The notes under the pieces: generated by a model
The model's input: the letters and a program-made list of their open reading frames with translations, nothing else
What the model was told of the DNA's origin: nothing
The model's database searches: none
Assembly: GCA_963741625.1 (NCBI GenBank)
Contig: CAVUIT010000009.1
Coordinates: forward strand, 434,001 to 498,000
Origin: CAWBBA01 sp963741625
Lineage (GTDB): Bacteria; Desulfobacterota; Desulfomonilia; Desulfomonilales; Desulfomonilaceae
DNA: 64,000 nucleotides
Direction of reading: 5' to 3'
Shown: positions 55,623 through 64,000 of the stretch, piece after piece
How the letters are laid out: the number at the start of each line of letters is the position of its first letter
How positions within the stretch are numbered: the stretch's first letter is position 1
Position numbers and translations under genes: made by a program

Positions 55623-56612
55623 TTGAACCAAAGCGACAGGGAAATAGCGGTTTTTGCCGAAAATCTCACCAGGGTCTTTGGCAATTTTGTGGCCGTGGAT
55701 CACGTAAGCTTCGAGGTGCCCAAAGGTGAGATTTTCGGATTCCTCGGGCCTAACGGCGCGGGCAAGACCACAACAATTAAAATTTTGTGCGGACTTTTGA
55801 CCCCCACTTCCGGGGTTGCCCGAGTTTCAGGATGGGACGTGTCCACGCAATACGAAGAAATTAAGAAGCGCATCGGGTACATGTCCCAGAAATTCTCGTT
55901 ATACGAAGACCTGACTGTTGAAGAGAACCTGGATTTCTTCGGAGGGATCTACGGCCTCGATGCCGAGAGGAAGCAATCCAGGGACGCATGGGTCCTCGAC
56001 ATGGCAGGGCTGACCGAAAGAAAAAAGAGCCTCACGAGAGAGCTTCCCCTGGGTTGGAAACAGCGGCTTGCTCTCGGGTGCGCTGTGCTCCACGAACCAC
56101 CGGTCCTGTTTCTGGACGAGCCCACATCCGGCGTGGATCCGCTCTCCCGACGCAGTTTCTGGGACCTGATTCACAGCTTGGCCTTGCAGGGCGTGACCGT
56201 ATTCGTCAGCACGCACTATATGGAAGAAGCCGAGTACTGCAATCGCCTCGCACTGATGAGCAAAGGCCGAATCATAGCCCTGGGGACGCCCGGAGAACTC
56301 AAGAAGAACTGGATGAAAGATTCTGTCGTGGACCTGGAATGTGACCACCTGATGCAGGCTGCAGAAGTGCTTCAAAAAGAAGCGATCTTCAGCGAGGTCG
56401 CTGTTTTCGGCAACCTGCTCCATCTGGTCACCGCGGATGCAGATACTGCCATCCCGACAGCCAAGGAGAAACTCAGCGAAGCAGGGATCCGCCTCTCCAG
56501 GATAGACGTCATAACCCCCAGCCTCGAAGACGTATTTGTTACCCTCACGGCGAAAGACCGAAATTCGGAGTGCCCAGCCGGATGGAACATCCCTCCGGGA
56601 CGCCCGCAATGA
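55623..56612 (+). CDS. ABC exporter ATPase 2
   Basis: 329 aa from a TTG start, nine bases after ATPase 1. Walker A GPNGAGKTTT, YMSQKFSLYEDLT (Q-loop), the degenerate signature LPLGWKQRLALG in place of LSGGxxQR, Walker B VLFLDEPTSGVD and STHYMEEAEYCNR with the H-loop histidine. The two ATPases correspond to the two halves of YbhF of E. coli, here as separate genes; one has a canonical signature but no H-loop His and the other the reverse, so they probably act as a heterodimer with one productive site. Confidence 0.9.
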   Translation: MNQSDREIAVFAENLTRVFGNFVAVDHVSFEVPKGEIFGFLGPNGAGKTTTIKILCGLLTPTSGVARVSGWDVSTQYEEIKKRIGYMSQKFSLYEDLTVEENLDFFGGIYGLDAERKQSRDAWVLDMAGLTERKKSLTRELPLGWKQRLALGCAVLHEPPVLFLDEPTSGVDPLSRRSFWDLIHSLALQGVTVFVSTHYMEEAEYCNRLALMSKGRIIALGTPGELKKNWMKDSVVDLECDHLMQAAEVLQKEAIFSEVAVFGNLLHLVTADADTAIPTAKEKLSEAGIRLSRIDVITPSLEDVFVTLTAKDRNSECPAGWNIPPGRPQ

Positions 56613-56660
56613 GCCCATTGGGGCGCCGAAAGTAGGCCGGTGCTAGGCGAATGGAAGATC

Positions 56661-57797
56661 ATGAACATTCATCGCACCTTCGCTGTGGCTCGCAAGGAGG
56701 CCAGGCAGATAGTTCGGGATTCCCGCTCGTTGTATCTCGCGCTTGGTATCCCCGTGATGCTCATGATCCTCTTCGGGTACGCACTTTCTCTGGATGTGGA
56801 TAAAATTCCGCTCGCGGTCTGGGACCAAGACCGTAGCTCACAGTCAAGAGAACTCATAGACCGCCTCACAAGCTCGGGATATTTTACGCTGGTCCTTTCG
56901 CCTGAATCCTACAAGCCGATTATTCAGGCCGTGGACAAGACAGACGTAAATGTTGCGGTATTGATACCCTGGGATTTCAGCCGAAACCTGAAAAAAGGCA
57001 GAACCACCCGCATACAGGCTATCGTCGACGGGTCCGACTCCACCAGAGCCGGCCTAGCCATCGTGTACCTCGAAACCATCATGGCAACGTTCGACGAGGA
57101 TTTCCGCAAAAAGGCTCTCATCAGGCAGGCGGTAGAGCATAGAGTCATCCTCCCGGTTGAACCTCGGATACGGCTCCTCTATAACCCCGAACTCAAGAGC
57201 CGAAGCAACATCATCCCCGGCCTCATTGCCATAATCATGATGGTCATCGCAGCGCTGCTCACATCCTTGACCATCGTAAGAGAGCGGGAGACCGGCACCA
57301 TGGAGCAGCTAATTTCAACACCGGTGAAGTCCAACGAGCTTATCGTGGGCAAACTCATACCGTATTTTGCGCTCGGATACGTGGATCTGCTGATGGTCTA
57401 CCTCATGGGGCAATACGTTTTCGATGTGCCGTTAAGAGGGAGCCTGTTGCTGATGTTCCTGGTTTCGAGCCTTTTCCTGATTGGAGCAATGTCTTTGGGG
57501 TTCCTGATTTCGGTCATTGCGACAAATCAGTTCTTTGCAACTCAATTGGCGCTTCTGGGAACTTTTCTTCCTTCGTTTCTCCTTTCCGGCTTTGTGTTCC
57601 CTATTTCCAATATGCCCGATGCGCTGCAAGTGATCACTTATGTGATTCCCGCGCGCCACTTTGTGACCGTACTGCGTGCCATATACCTCAAAGGAGTAGG
57701 AATAGAGGCGATCGCTGTACCAGTAGCCATGCTGGCAATCTTCGCTTTGTTCATGACTACCGTTGCAACCAGGAAATTGCGGAAAACTCTCGTATGA
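56661..57797 (+). CDS. ABC-2 type exporter permease 1 (YbhS-like)
   Basis: About 378 aa from ATG 56661 (MNIHRTFAVARKEARQIVRD); an in-frame start at 56640 is also open. One N-terminal helix (LALGIPVMLMILFGYALSL), a large periplasmic domain (about residues 45-165) and five C-terminal helices including the ABC-2 signature region TMEQLISTPVKSNELIVGK. It pairs with the next permease, whose ATG overlaps its stop (ATGA). Confidence 0.9.
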   Translation: MNIHRTFAVARKEARQIVRDSRSLYLALGIPVMLMILFGYALSLDVDKIPLAVWDQDRSSQSRELIDRLTSSGYFTLVLSPESYKPIIQAVDKTDVNVAVLIPWDFSRNLKKGRTTRIQAIVDGSDSTRAGLAIVYLETIMATFDEDFRKKALIRQAVEHRVILPVEPRIRLLYNPELKSRSNIIPGLIAIIMMVIAALLTSLTIVRERETGTMEQLISTPVKSNELIVGKLIPYFALGYVDLLMVYLMGQYVFDVPLRGSLLLMFLVSSLFLIGAMSLGFLISVIATNQFFATQLALLGTFLPSFLLSGFVFPISNMPDALQVITYVIPARHFVTVLRAIYLKGVGIEAIAVPVAMLAIFALFMTTVATRKLRKTLV

Positions 57798-59071
57798 AAG
57801 ATAACTTTTCTAATTCAGGTGTGCCGGAACAGATGCCGGCAACCGAGTCGACTTCGCCAGGAGAACACAATGTCGGCACACATCCGGATCCTCGCGTGTC
57901 AAAGGGAACCATCGCTGAATCGCTGAAAAGAATACGGCACATTGTTCGCAAAGAATTCATTCAAATAAGGCGCAATCGGCAGAATTTCGCCCTCCTGTTA
58001 ATCGCCCCTATACTCCAGCTCCTCATATTCGGTTATGCCAGCCGCCTGGACGTACGTAACGTTCCGACCGTGGTGGCCGATATGGACCGAAGCGTCCTCA
58101 GCCGGCAGATTATCGAAGCCTTCTCACGGTCCGGATATTTCACTATCAAGCAAATGCTCAACTCGTATGACGAAGCAGACAGATGGCTGGAAACAGGACA
58201 AGCTGCGATGGCCGTACTTATCCCTCCCGATCTAGAGCAGCGGATCAAGTCAAGGCGTACGGCTCTCGTGGGTATACTTATCGACGGGGTGGACACCACA
58301 ACCGCCGGCACCGTATCGGGGTACGCTCAATCTATCCTTCAGCGCTTTGCACTCGACATTATGGACCAGCGGATGAACCAGATGCAGGGACAGCTCTTCG
58401 AGACCACCACTCCTCATCTCATAGTGCCAACCGCGGCTGAAGCCAGCAGAGCGTGGTTCAACCCAAATCTGAACTCCAAGGACTTTTTCGTCCCGGGGGT
58501 GGTGGTAATCATCATGCTAGCCCTAACCACTATCCTCACATCATCGGTCATAGTCCGCGAGAAAGAAATTGGGACTATAGAACAGCTTATGGTGGCCCCC
58601 ATCAGTAGAATGGAGCTGATCCTCGGCAAACTCATACCTTGTTTTATCATTGAGATAATCACCATGTCGGTGGTGGTGCCACTGGCGTTTCTGATGTTCG
58701 ATATACCATTCAGGGGATCCATGCCTTTTTTCCTTGCCACCTCAGTACTGTTCCTCATAACCATTGCAGGGATAGGAATTACCATTTCGACCTTCTGCAG
58801 AACTCAACAGCAAGCGATCCTCACTTCATTCATGTTCTTACAGCCCGCGGTTCTCCTTTCAGGTTATGCCTTCCCGATTGAGAACATGCCGACGGTGATC
58901 CAGTACGTAACCTACTTGAATCCCCTACGCTATTTCATCACCATCGTACGCGGAGTCTTCCTGAAGGGGATCGGATGGGATATCCTCTGGCCTCAGGTCA
59001 TCCCCATGTTTGCTATGGCCATCTTCTACCTGGGGCTCGCCGCGCTCCTGTTCAAGAAGAGGGCCGACTGA
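57794..59071 (+). CDS. ABC-2 type exporter permease 2 (YbhR-like)
   Basis: 425 aa, starting at an ATGA overlap with permease 1. The first about 45 residues are a hydrophilic N-terminal extension, then KEFIQIRRNRQNFALLL and the same helix/periplasmic-domain/five-helix plan as permease 1, with TIEQLMVAPISRMELILGK. The two permeases should form the heterodimeric channel driven by the two ATPases, with the adaptor linking to an outer-membrane factor. No TolC gene is in this operon; the one at 27786-29087 is far away. Confidence 0.9.
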   Translation: MKDNFSNSGVPEQMPATESTSPGEHNVGTHPDPRVSKGTIAESLKRIRHIVRKEFIQIRRNRQNFALLLIAPILQLLIFGYASRLDVRNVPTVVADMDRSVLSRQIIEAFSRSGYFTIKQMLNSYDEADRWLETGQAAMAVLIPPDLEQRIKSRRTALVGILIDGVDTTTAGTVSGYAQSILQRFALDIMDQRMNQMQGQLFETTTPHLIVPTAAEASRAWFNPNLNSKDFFVPGVVVIIMLALTTILTSSVIVREKEIGTIEQLMVAPISRMELILGKLIPCFIIEIITMSVVVPLAFLMFDIPFRGSMPFFLATSVLFLITIAGIGITISTFCRTQQQAILTSFMFLQPAVLLSGYAFPIENMPTVIQYVTYLNPLRYFITIVRGVFLKGIGWDILWPQVIPMFAMAIFYLGLAALLFKKRAD

Positions 59072-59110
59072 CACCAATCTACTATAATGTTGCGCGATGT
59101 CTTTACATAC

Positions 59111-59168
59111 GTAGGGCGGCCCGTGGCCGCCAATGGATTGGAGCCTCGGCGGGCACGGCCCGCCCTAC
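59111..59168. repeat. GTAGGGCGG...CCGCCCTAC palindromic repeat
   Basis: Arms 59111-59131 and 59148-59168 are inverted copies matching at 19 of 21 positions, with a 16-base loop. It lies 40 bases beyond the exporter operon and could stabilise or end its transcript. Confidence 0.65.
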
Positions 59169-59279
59169 TGGGCAATGTTCAAGAAGAGACTGGACTGGTA
59201 CGAACTTGCATTTAAACTGGGAAGATTACTCCCTCGGTGCGACCCCGGAGGCATAGAGCGGAAAGATTAGGGAAACCTT

Positions 59280-59455
59280 CTATGTAAAGACGGTTCCCCC
59301 AGCCCAATTCCAAGGAACTCTAAGACTCGTCGGAATTTTCATTTCCCGGAAGGAAAGAAGGGGAATCCGTTGGGGGCTACCACGCTAGAAGCGTGGTTGG
59401 GGAGGGGTTCGGGGCGGCTCTTCTTACAAGAAGGGTCTCCCCGATTCTTCTTCAA
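59280..59455. repeat. Second, inverted copy of the 49196-49310 repeat
   Basis: The segment from about 59390 to 59447 (GGGGAGGGGTTCGGGG, CTTCTTACAAGAAG, TCTCCCCGATT) is the inverted, diverged form of 49203-49250. The part at 59290-59345 matches the flank after that hairpin in direct orientation (CCAAGGAACTC, CGTCGGAATTTTCATTTCC versus the region at 49252-49300). No gene is present between 59072 and 59469. Confidence 0.5.
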
Positions 59456-59469
59456 TTGGGTGACAAGGA

Positions 59470-60571
59470 TCAGCTCTGCGAACGCTTTGACACAGCGATA
59501 GGGATAAGAGATTTCCCTCTCGACGAGGCCAGTTGCATCATGTAGTCTTTCGCTGTTGCAGGCGGCACCTGGCGTTCCGATTCAGGCTTAGATCGCAGGG
59601 ACAAGGCTTCGCTGGGACATGTAGTGACACACAACCCGCAACCGATGCACCTGTCACGGTCCACTTCGGCTACGCCATCGGCTCCTATCTTAATGGCTTC
59701 CATTTGGCAGCGGTCCAGGCAGGTCTCGCAGGCCGAGCAGGCATCCGAGTCAACGCCCGCGTAATAATTCGTCAGAAACCCTTTCCGCAGGCTTGGGGTG
59801 CAACTTGATGGACCGAAGAATTCCACAACAGTCGCCGCAGCAGTTGCACATTCCACCAGCGTCCTGAGAAACGAACGGCTGCGGCACAAGGCCGGCTTCG
59901 TCGCACTTGTCGATTATCTGAAGAGCTTCCTCCTCCGTGATGAAGCGGCCCATACCTTTGTCAACGTAGTACTGAGCGTGGCTCCCAAACTGGAAGCAAA
60001 CCTCCTGCGGCTTATCGCACCCCTTGTCCAAGAGTCCCTGCTGTACCCGGCATATACATTTCGACACGCCGATCTTATCCTTATTCTTAAACATTCCCTT
60101 CACATCTTCGTACGGCGCCACCGGCCACAATTGGTCAATTGATTTATTCACCGGTATGGTTCGCAAGGGCGCTATCTGACCCAACCCCTCCTTGCCAAAG
60201 GCTTCCAAAAAATACCGGTCGTACAGTTCAGCGAACTCCCGGTCCATGTCTTTGAGTTGATACTCGAAAGAGCCCACGACAAAGGGGACCGCTCCATATT
60301 TGGCGGAGTCACCTTTTTTAAGCCGAAAAATGAGACCTTTGCCGAACATGCGTTCAAGCAGGCCAGCTACCGTGCCAGGTTCGCGACCGATTCGTTGAGC
60401 AATCGCTTCAGGCGTTTCAAGCATCATGCTGAGATTAAGGTACAGTTCAGCTTCTTCTTCTGAGAAGAGCTTCTCCAGGATCCTAATTTCAACTCCGGAT
60501 TCGGTTGAAGGGAATCCCACTGAATAGTGGTCCATCTGTTCACGCAGATCGTAGTACACCTTCGCGGTCAT
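59470..60571 (-). CDS. 4Fe-4S ferredoxin-type protein with N-terminal winged-helix-like region (one frameshift)
   Basis: From ATG 60571 the frame ends at 59750; one extra T in a TTT run near 59776-59778 explains the break and continues into LTNYYAGVDSDACSACETC, giving about 366 aa. Residues 30-90 (LFSEEEAELYLNLSMMLETPEAIAQRIG...) resemble a helix-turn-helix. A cysteine-rich middle (CICRVQQGLLDKGC, GMCNCCGDCCGI) precedes two CxxCxxCxxxC clusters (CSACETCLDRC, CIGCGLCVTTC). Such proteins occur beside redox enzymes in sulfate reducers and syntrophs. It lies downstream of the molybdopterin enzyme and probably transfers its electrons. Confidence 0.8.
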
Positions 60572-60653
60572 CTTGTCCTCCTGGATGATGAGATATCAGC
60601 TCCTGCGCCATTAGAGCTATGTTTATGGCAACGGGTAACCAGCTTGCTTGGCA

Positions 60654-62895
60654 TCACACCGCCTTCACGGAGCAGGGAACGAATCTGTGGAGCGGTGTCC
60701 CCGCGATTGGGTCCCTGTTGCTGTTTTTTGTCAGGCGATTCACGTTGGCGCCATGTTTTCGGCCTGTGTGTACCAGTCCGAATCCATGAGGCATGACCAC
60801 CTGACCCGGACGAGCCGTGTCAGTAACTTCCAGTTCGATATCCTCCGAGCCGGCCTCAGTGGTTACTCTCACCGTCTGGCCGTCTGCAAGACCCAGGGCG
60901 GCAGCATCGTCAGAGTGCATCATCAGCGTGCAGGCTCTACTCTTACCCTCGTTCCAGGCCGGGTCCCTCATGATCGTATTGGCGTTGTAATCCATGTGGC
61001 GACCCGCCGCCAGGATGAGCGGGTAGTCATGATTCATGCGGAGGCTGATTTCTTCACTTTGAACGTCGATACCCTTGACAGCTTCCGCGAGTTCCGGAAT
61101 CAGAACGTTTACGCGCTTATCGTCCGTTCTCAGCTCATCCAAGGGCTTCGAGGGGTCGCACTTGCCGATCCACATCCCTTCGGGGTGTTCGAGAATAGCT
61201 TTGAAGATCTCCTCCCCCATAGCCGGTCCAGGGCTGAAGCCTGCACGGGCAGCGTTCTCCCGCAAAGACTTGGGGGCCACCTGCAGCATCCCCCATAGTG
61301 CAGCAAGGTTTACTGAGCCGAGAGCCTTCCCGAGCGTCTTGCCGAGAATGTAGGGCATGAATTTCATCGCACGGGGCTCGTTCTGTGCAAATGCCAGAAG
61401 CTGCATGCCGAAGTTCATACGGTCTCCGAATGCGGCATCGTACAGCTCTTGAGGAATTTCCGGGAGTAAACCCAAACGGTCGGCGAGGCGTGTGAGTATT
61501 TCTCCCTCCTCAAGGCATTCTCCTTCCGCTTCAATTACAGGACGCCTCATCTGAAAAAATATTTCGGGGAAGTTCCAAGCGAAAAACGTTCCATCCCATT
61601 TTTCGTAAGCGGACTTGGCGGGCAGCACGTAATGAGCCAGGCTCGCGCTTTCGGTAAAAGCCACGTCCACCACAACCAACAGATCTAGGGCTTTGAATGC
61701 CTGTTCATAGGCCGTGGTGTCGGCATAGGACCTCAATGGATTTGAGCCGCTCACAACGACCGCCCGCAGCCGATCCGACCGATCTGACAGTATCTCCTCA
61801 GGCATTACGTTGGGCGGAAATGTGCCCATAATTGCAGGGAAGTCCGTGGCGGCAGTACGCCAGGTTTTGGGATCGCGTTCGTCGGAATGAGCCCCCATCG
61901 GCATCATGTGGCCCGGAATCAAGTTTCCCCCAGGGGCGCCTATCCGACCACAAATGGCACAGCAGGATCAATTCCAGGTAAGACGAGACAGTGCTATGCC
62001 TCCCCATGAGGATCCCAAGATCCGAGTGACATGACCAGTTCCGAGTGGAGAGGAGCCGGCACACCTCGCGAACCTCATCATAATCCAGCTTGCAAAGGTC
62101 CATGGCAGGACGGGGGTCGAAGTCGAGGAACCACGGCTGAATCGCTTCGAAGCCGCTCACATGTGCTGCGATATAGTCGTGCTTTTGCCAACCCTCCTGG
62201 AGAATAATGCTTATCATGGATCGAAAGAGCAGAGCATCCGTCCCGGGACGAACGGCCAAGTGGATGTCCGCTCTCTGGGCCGTCTCCGAACGTCTTGGAT
62301 CGATCACCACGAGCAGCTTGTCCGGGTCCTCGGAAATCCTTTTCAAATGCCGTCTCGCCTGCGGAATCTGATGGCTCATCCAACCGTTCCAGCCCACTGC
62401 TACTAGCATGTCCGTGTGTTCGTGGTCAGGCAGGGTCCCCAAGTACTGTCGCCCCAACCCTCTTCCGTTTACCCAGAAATAGCCAGTCAACTCCTGTGCG
62501 AGCGGGCTGTAATGATAATGCGATCCCAATGCCCGAAGAAGCCGCACCCCAAAGGCAGCTTCAAAGTGGCATCCTTGCCCACCTCCGCCCATGTAAGCAA
62601 GGGAGCGGGGCCCATAGGTCTCTACGGTTGATTTGAGCCTTTGCGCAATCTCATCCAGCGCTTGGTCCCAGGATATCTCTGTGAACTCATCGCCTACCCG
62701 TTTGAGGGGCCGTTTGAGCCGATCTTCGTGCTGCTGATAGTGAGCGATTTTCAGTCCCTTGCGACAACAGTACCCCTCACTGCGAGGATTTTGTTTGTCA
62801 GCACGAACCTTGATTATGCGATTCCCTTCAACCATGACTTCGAGACCACAGTTTTGAGCACAACACGCACAGCTTGTTTTTTGCCACGACGACAT
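60654..62895 (-). CDS. Molybdopterin-dependent oxidoreductase (FdhA/PhsA/DMSO reductase family), one frameshift
   Basis: The N-terminus has CACCAQNC...GYCC, a [4Fe-4S] site. The frame from 62895 runs to 61798 and the frame from about 61965 to 60654; they join near 61945-61965, where one extra base gives ELILLCAICG... then GAPGGNLIPGHMMPMG, the usual family motif. Corrected length is about 746 aa. Also visible are VIDPRRSETAQRAD and AGRHMDYNANT and the C-terminal cofactor-binding VMPHGFGL. No selenocysteine or Cys ligand of formate dehydrogenase was recognised at the Mo position, so the substrate is unknown. Operon: MarR regulator upstream, Fe-S protein downstream. Confidence 0.85.
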
Positions 62896-62987
62896 CTCAC
62901 CCTCCGATCACTTCTGGCATGTAGATCCTGCTGAGAGCCGACTTTCAGACGATTAGTTCGTCTACTAACTATTTTGCGAAAAAAATA

Positions 62988-63410
62988 CTAGTCTCTCAGG
63001 TCTTTTAGAAGCCGTTTGAGAAGCACCCTTTCCTCGAGAGACAAGTTCCGGAGAATCTCTTCATTGGCACCATCCCTTTCTTCCGTCAGCTTGGGTTCGA
63101 GGTTTCTGGCCTCATCCGTTAGATAGATCCTCAGGACCCTCTTGTCTTCCTGGTCGGTCTGTTTAACGATCCACTCTCTCTCAGCCATCCGGTCTAGAAT
63201 GCCGGAGAGCGTAGCCGGATCGAGACCCAGTTTCTTCCCTAAGTCGCCGGCGGACATGCCCTCCTCGTGCCACAACCCTCCCAGGACTAGCTGCTGGATG
63301 GGGGTTAAGCCATAAACCGAAACTCTTCGCTTGAGGAGCGCGTGGGCTCGCTGATAGGCTTTGGCCAACAGGTAGACAACGCACTCATCATAGGGGGACT
63401 TAGTATTCAT
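62988..63410 (-). CDS. MarR-family transcriptional regulator
   Basis: 140 aa with the winged helix core GMSAGDLGKKLGLDPATLSGILDRMAEREWI and the wing KQTDQEDKRVLRIYLT, flanked by the dimerisation helices. It is a likely local regulator of the molybdopterin/Fe-S operon immediately downstream on the same strand. A GTATAC-centred inverted sequence lies just before the ATG (63413-63418) and may be part of its operator. Confidence 0.9.
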   Translation of the reverse strand: MNTKSPYDECVVYLLAKAYQRAHALLKRRVSVYGLTPIQQLVLGGLWHEEGMSAGDLGKKLGLDPATLSGILDRMAEREWIVKQTDQEDKRVLRIYLTDEARNLEPKLTEERDGANEEILRNLSLEERVLLKRLLKDLRD

Positions 63411-63419
63411 TTCGTATAC

Positions 63420-63449
63420 AAAGTAACTGGTCCGGCGCCCCTAAGTCAA
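63420..63449 (-). promoter_or_regulatory. Possible promoter of the MarR gene
   Basis: Minus strand TTGACT (63449-63444), 18 bases, TACTTT (63425-63420). It would give an almost leaderless transcript starting within about 5 bases of the ATG; a longer leader from another site is possible. Confidence 0.3.
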
Positions 63450-63644
63450 GAGAAAAACGACTAAGACCCGTAGCCATTCAGTTACCGAAAGCCTTTGCCA
63501 GACAAGCAACAGCTATCGCACCGCAGAGATCGCTGAGAACTATCACATGAAATCCATTCCGCGCTCTCCATGTTAGCGTCCTGCTTCCTAGGCTCTGCCT
63601 CATAAGCGCTAACTGAACGGAATCGACCTTGTTATTTCAGGCTG

Positions 63645-63728
63645 TTATCACCCTCCCCCTTCCTCCTCCCGTCGAGGGAGGGGGCTTCAAAACCCTCTCC
63701 CCTGGCGGGAGAGGGTAGTGAGAGGGGG
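63645..63728. repeat. Palindromic intergenic repeat, copy 2 (related to 34941-35027)
   Basis: The same order of CCCTCCCCCT...GAGGGAGGGGG and CCCTCTCCCC...GGGAGAGGG arms as the copy at 34941-35027. It extends into the 3' end of the gene at 63687-64000, so the last residues of that protein are encoded by the repeat. Confidence 0.75.
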
Positions 63729-64000
63729 ATTTTGCTTTGCAGAGCGCCAAATCACCAACGTACGCGCAAGGAATAACCCGCCGAGACAGCCGTACGAGAG
63801 GCTGATCGCGCCGATAAACTTGGCCTCGAGGGCGTATGGAAGTTGGCGTGCCAAGACTACACCGACTGCGTATTTAATAAAAAAGATGGCCATCATCAGA
63901 AGGAGTGGAACCCAACTTCCTGGAATTGAAAATGATCGGATTTCGTCCGAGTAGACAACCCCCTTAGGGGCGGCGAGCGCTAAGCCTAGCCATACCGCAC
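63687..64000 (-). CDS. Partial integral membrane protein, DUF6622-like (N-terminus off right edge)
   Basis: The minus-strand frame is open from the window end to a stop at 63687 and gives about 104 residues with three hydrophobic segments (WVPLLLMMAIFFIKYAVGVV, FIGAISLSYGCLGGLFLART and the edge segment AVWLGLALAA). The pattern resembles small membrane proteins of the DUF6622 type; this is by eye only. The last 14 residues (NPPLTTLSRQGRGF) come from the palindromic repeat. Confidence 0.5.
   Translation of the reverse strand, partial: AVWLGLALAAPKGVVYSDEIRSFSIPGSWVPLLLMMAIFFIKYAVGVVLARQLPYALEAKFIGAISLSYGCLGGLFLARTLVIWRSAKQNPPLTTLSRQGRGF

Overview
The window looks like a chromosomal segment of a GC-moderate, Gram-negative, anaerobic bacterium, most plausibly a member of the Desulfobacterota (former Deltaproteobacteria). 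Reasons: the conserved order tRNA-tuf-rpmG-tRNA-secE-nusG-rplKAJL-rpoBC-rpsLG-fusA-tuf-rpsJ-rplC, a long lineage-type RpoC (1644 aa), a sigma-54 activator, a molybdopterin enzyme with an Fe-S partner carrying an N-terminal helix-turn-helix-like segment, outer-membrane factor (TolC-type) exporters, and many palindromic intergenic repeats. The genus cannot be fixed from sequence alone.

Layout. 1-20.4 kb (minus strand): one nearly uninterrupted transcription/translation superoperon, read from four tRNA genes (Thr-TGT, Tyr, Gly, Thr-GGT) through tuf, rpmG, tRNA-Trp, secE, nusG, rplK, rplA, rplJ, rplL, rpoB and rpoC, then a terminator and a new promoter leading into the str operon (rpsL, rpsG, fusA, tuf, rpsJ, rplC; rplC runs off the left edge). 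20.4-22.8 kb: an IspH-UbiA fusion and a MobA-like nucleotidyltransferase, both broken by frame changes. 23.4-33 kb (minus): ftsH; an outer-membrane factor/adaptor/glycosyltransferase set; an acyl-CoA ligase with a Bcp peroxiredoxin; alanine dehydrogenase. 33.3-42 kb: a HATPase-GNAT protein, a roughly 1494-aa protein ending in a pyruvate-phosphate-dikinase-like module, a translationally coupled GAF/sigma-54 activator, and a convergent response regulator. 42.2-49.2 kb: a secreted proline-rich protein, a MITE-like element, a SEC-C membrane protein, a B12-binding radical SAM protein with a fused FKBP/trigger-factor-like domain, and a dienoyl-CoA isomerase/2,4-dienoyl-CoA reductase pair. 49.6-52.7 kb: a SWIM-SNF2 helicase. 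53.6-59.1 kb: an adaptor plus two ABC ATPases plus two ABC-2 permeases (YbhGFSR-type exporter). 59.5-63.4 kb (minus): Fe-S protein, molybdopterin oxidoreductase and MarR regulator. A partial membrane protein lies at the right edge.

A recurring feature is that otherwise well conserved genes are split by single-base indels, mostly one extra base and often in a short homopolymer (nusG, ispH-ubiA, glycosyltransferase, the PPDK-like gene four times, the sigma-54 activator, the secreted protein, 2,4-dienoyl-CoA reductase, the Fe-S protein, the molybdopterin enzyme). Since nusG and ispH should be essential, assembly or consensus error is the simplest explanation. These genes are annotated as single units and the likely break points are given.

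The most interesting candidates for new biology are the PPDK-like phosphohistidine protein coupled to a sigma-54 activator, the radical SAM-FKBP-like fusion, and the IspH-UbiA fusion.
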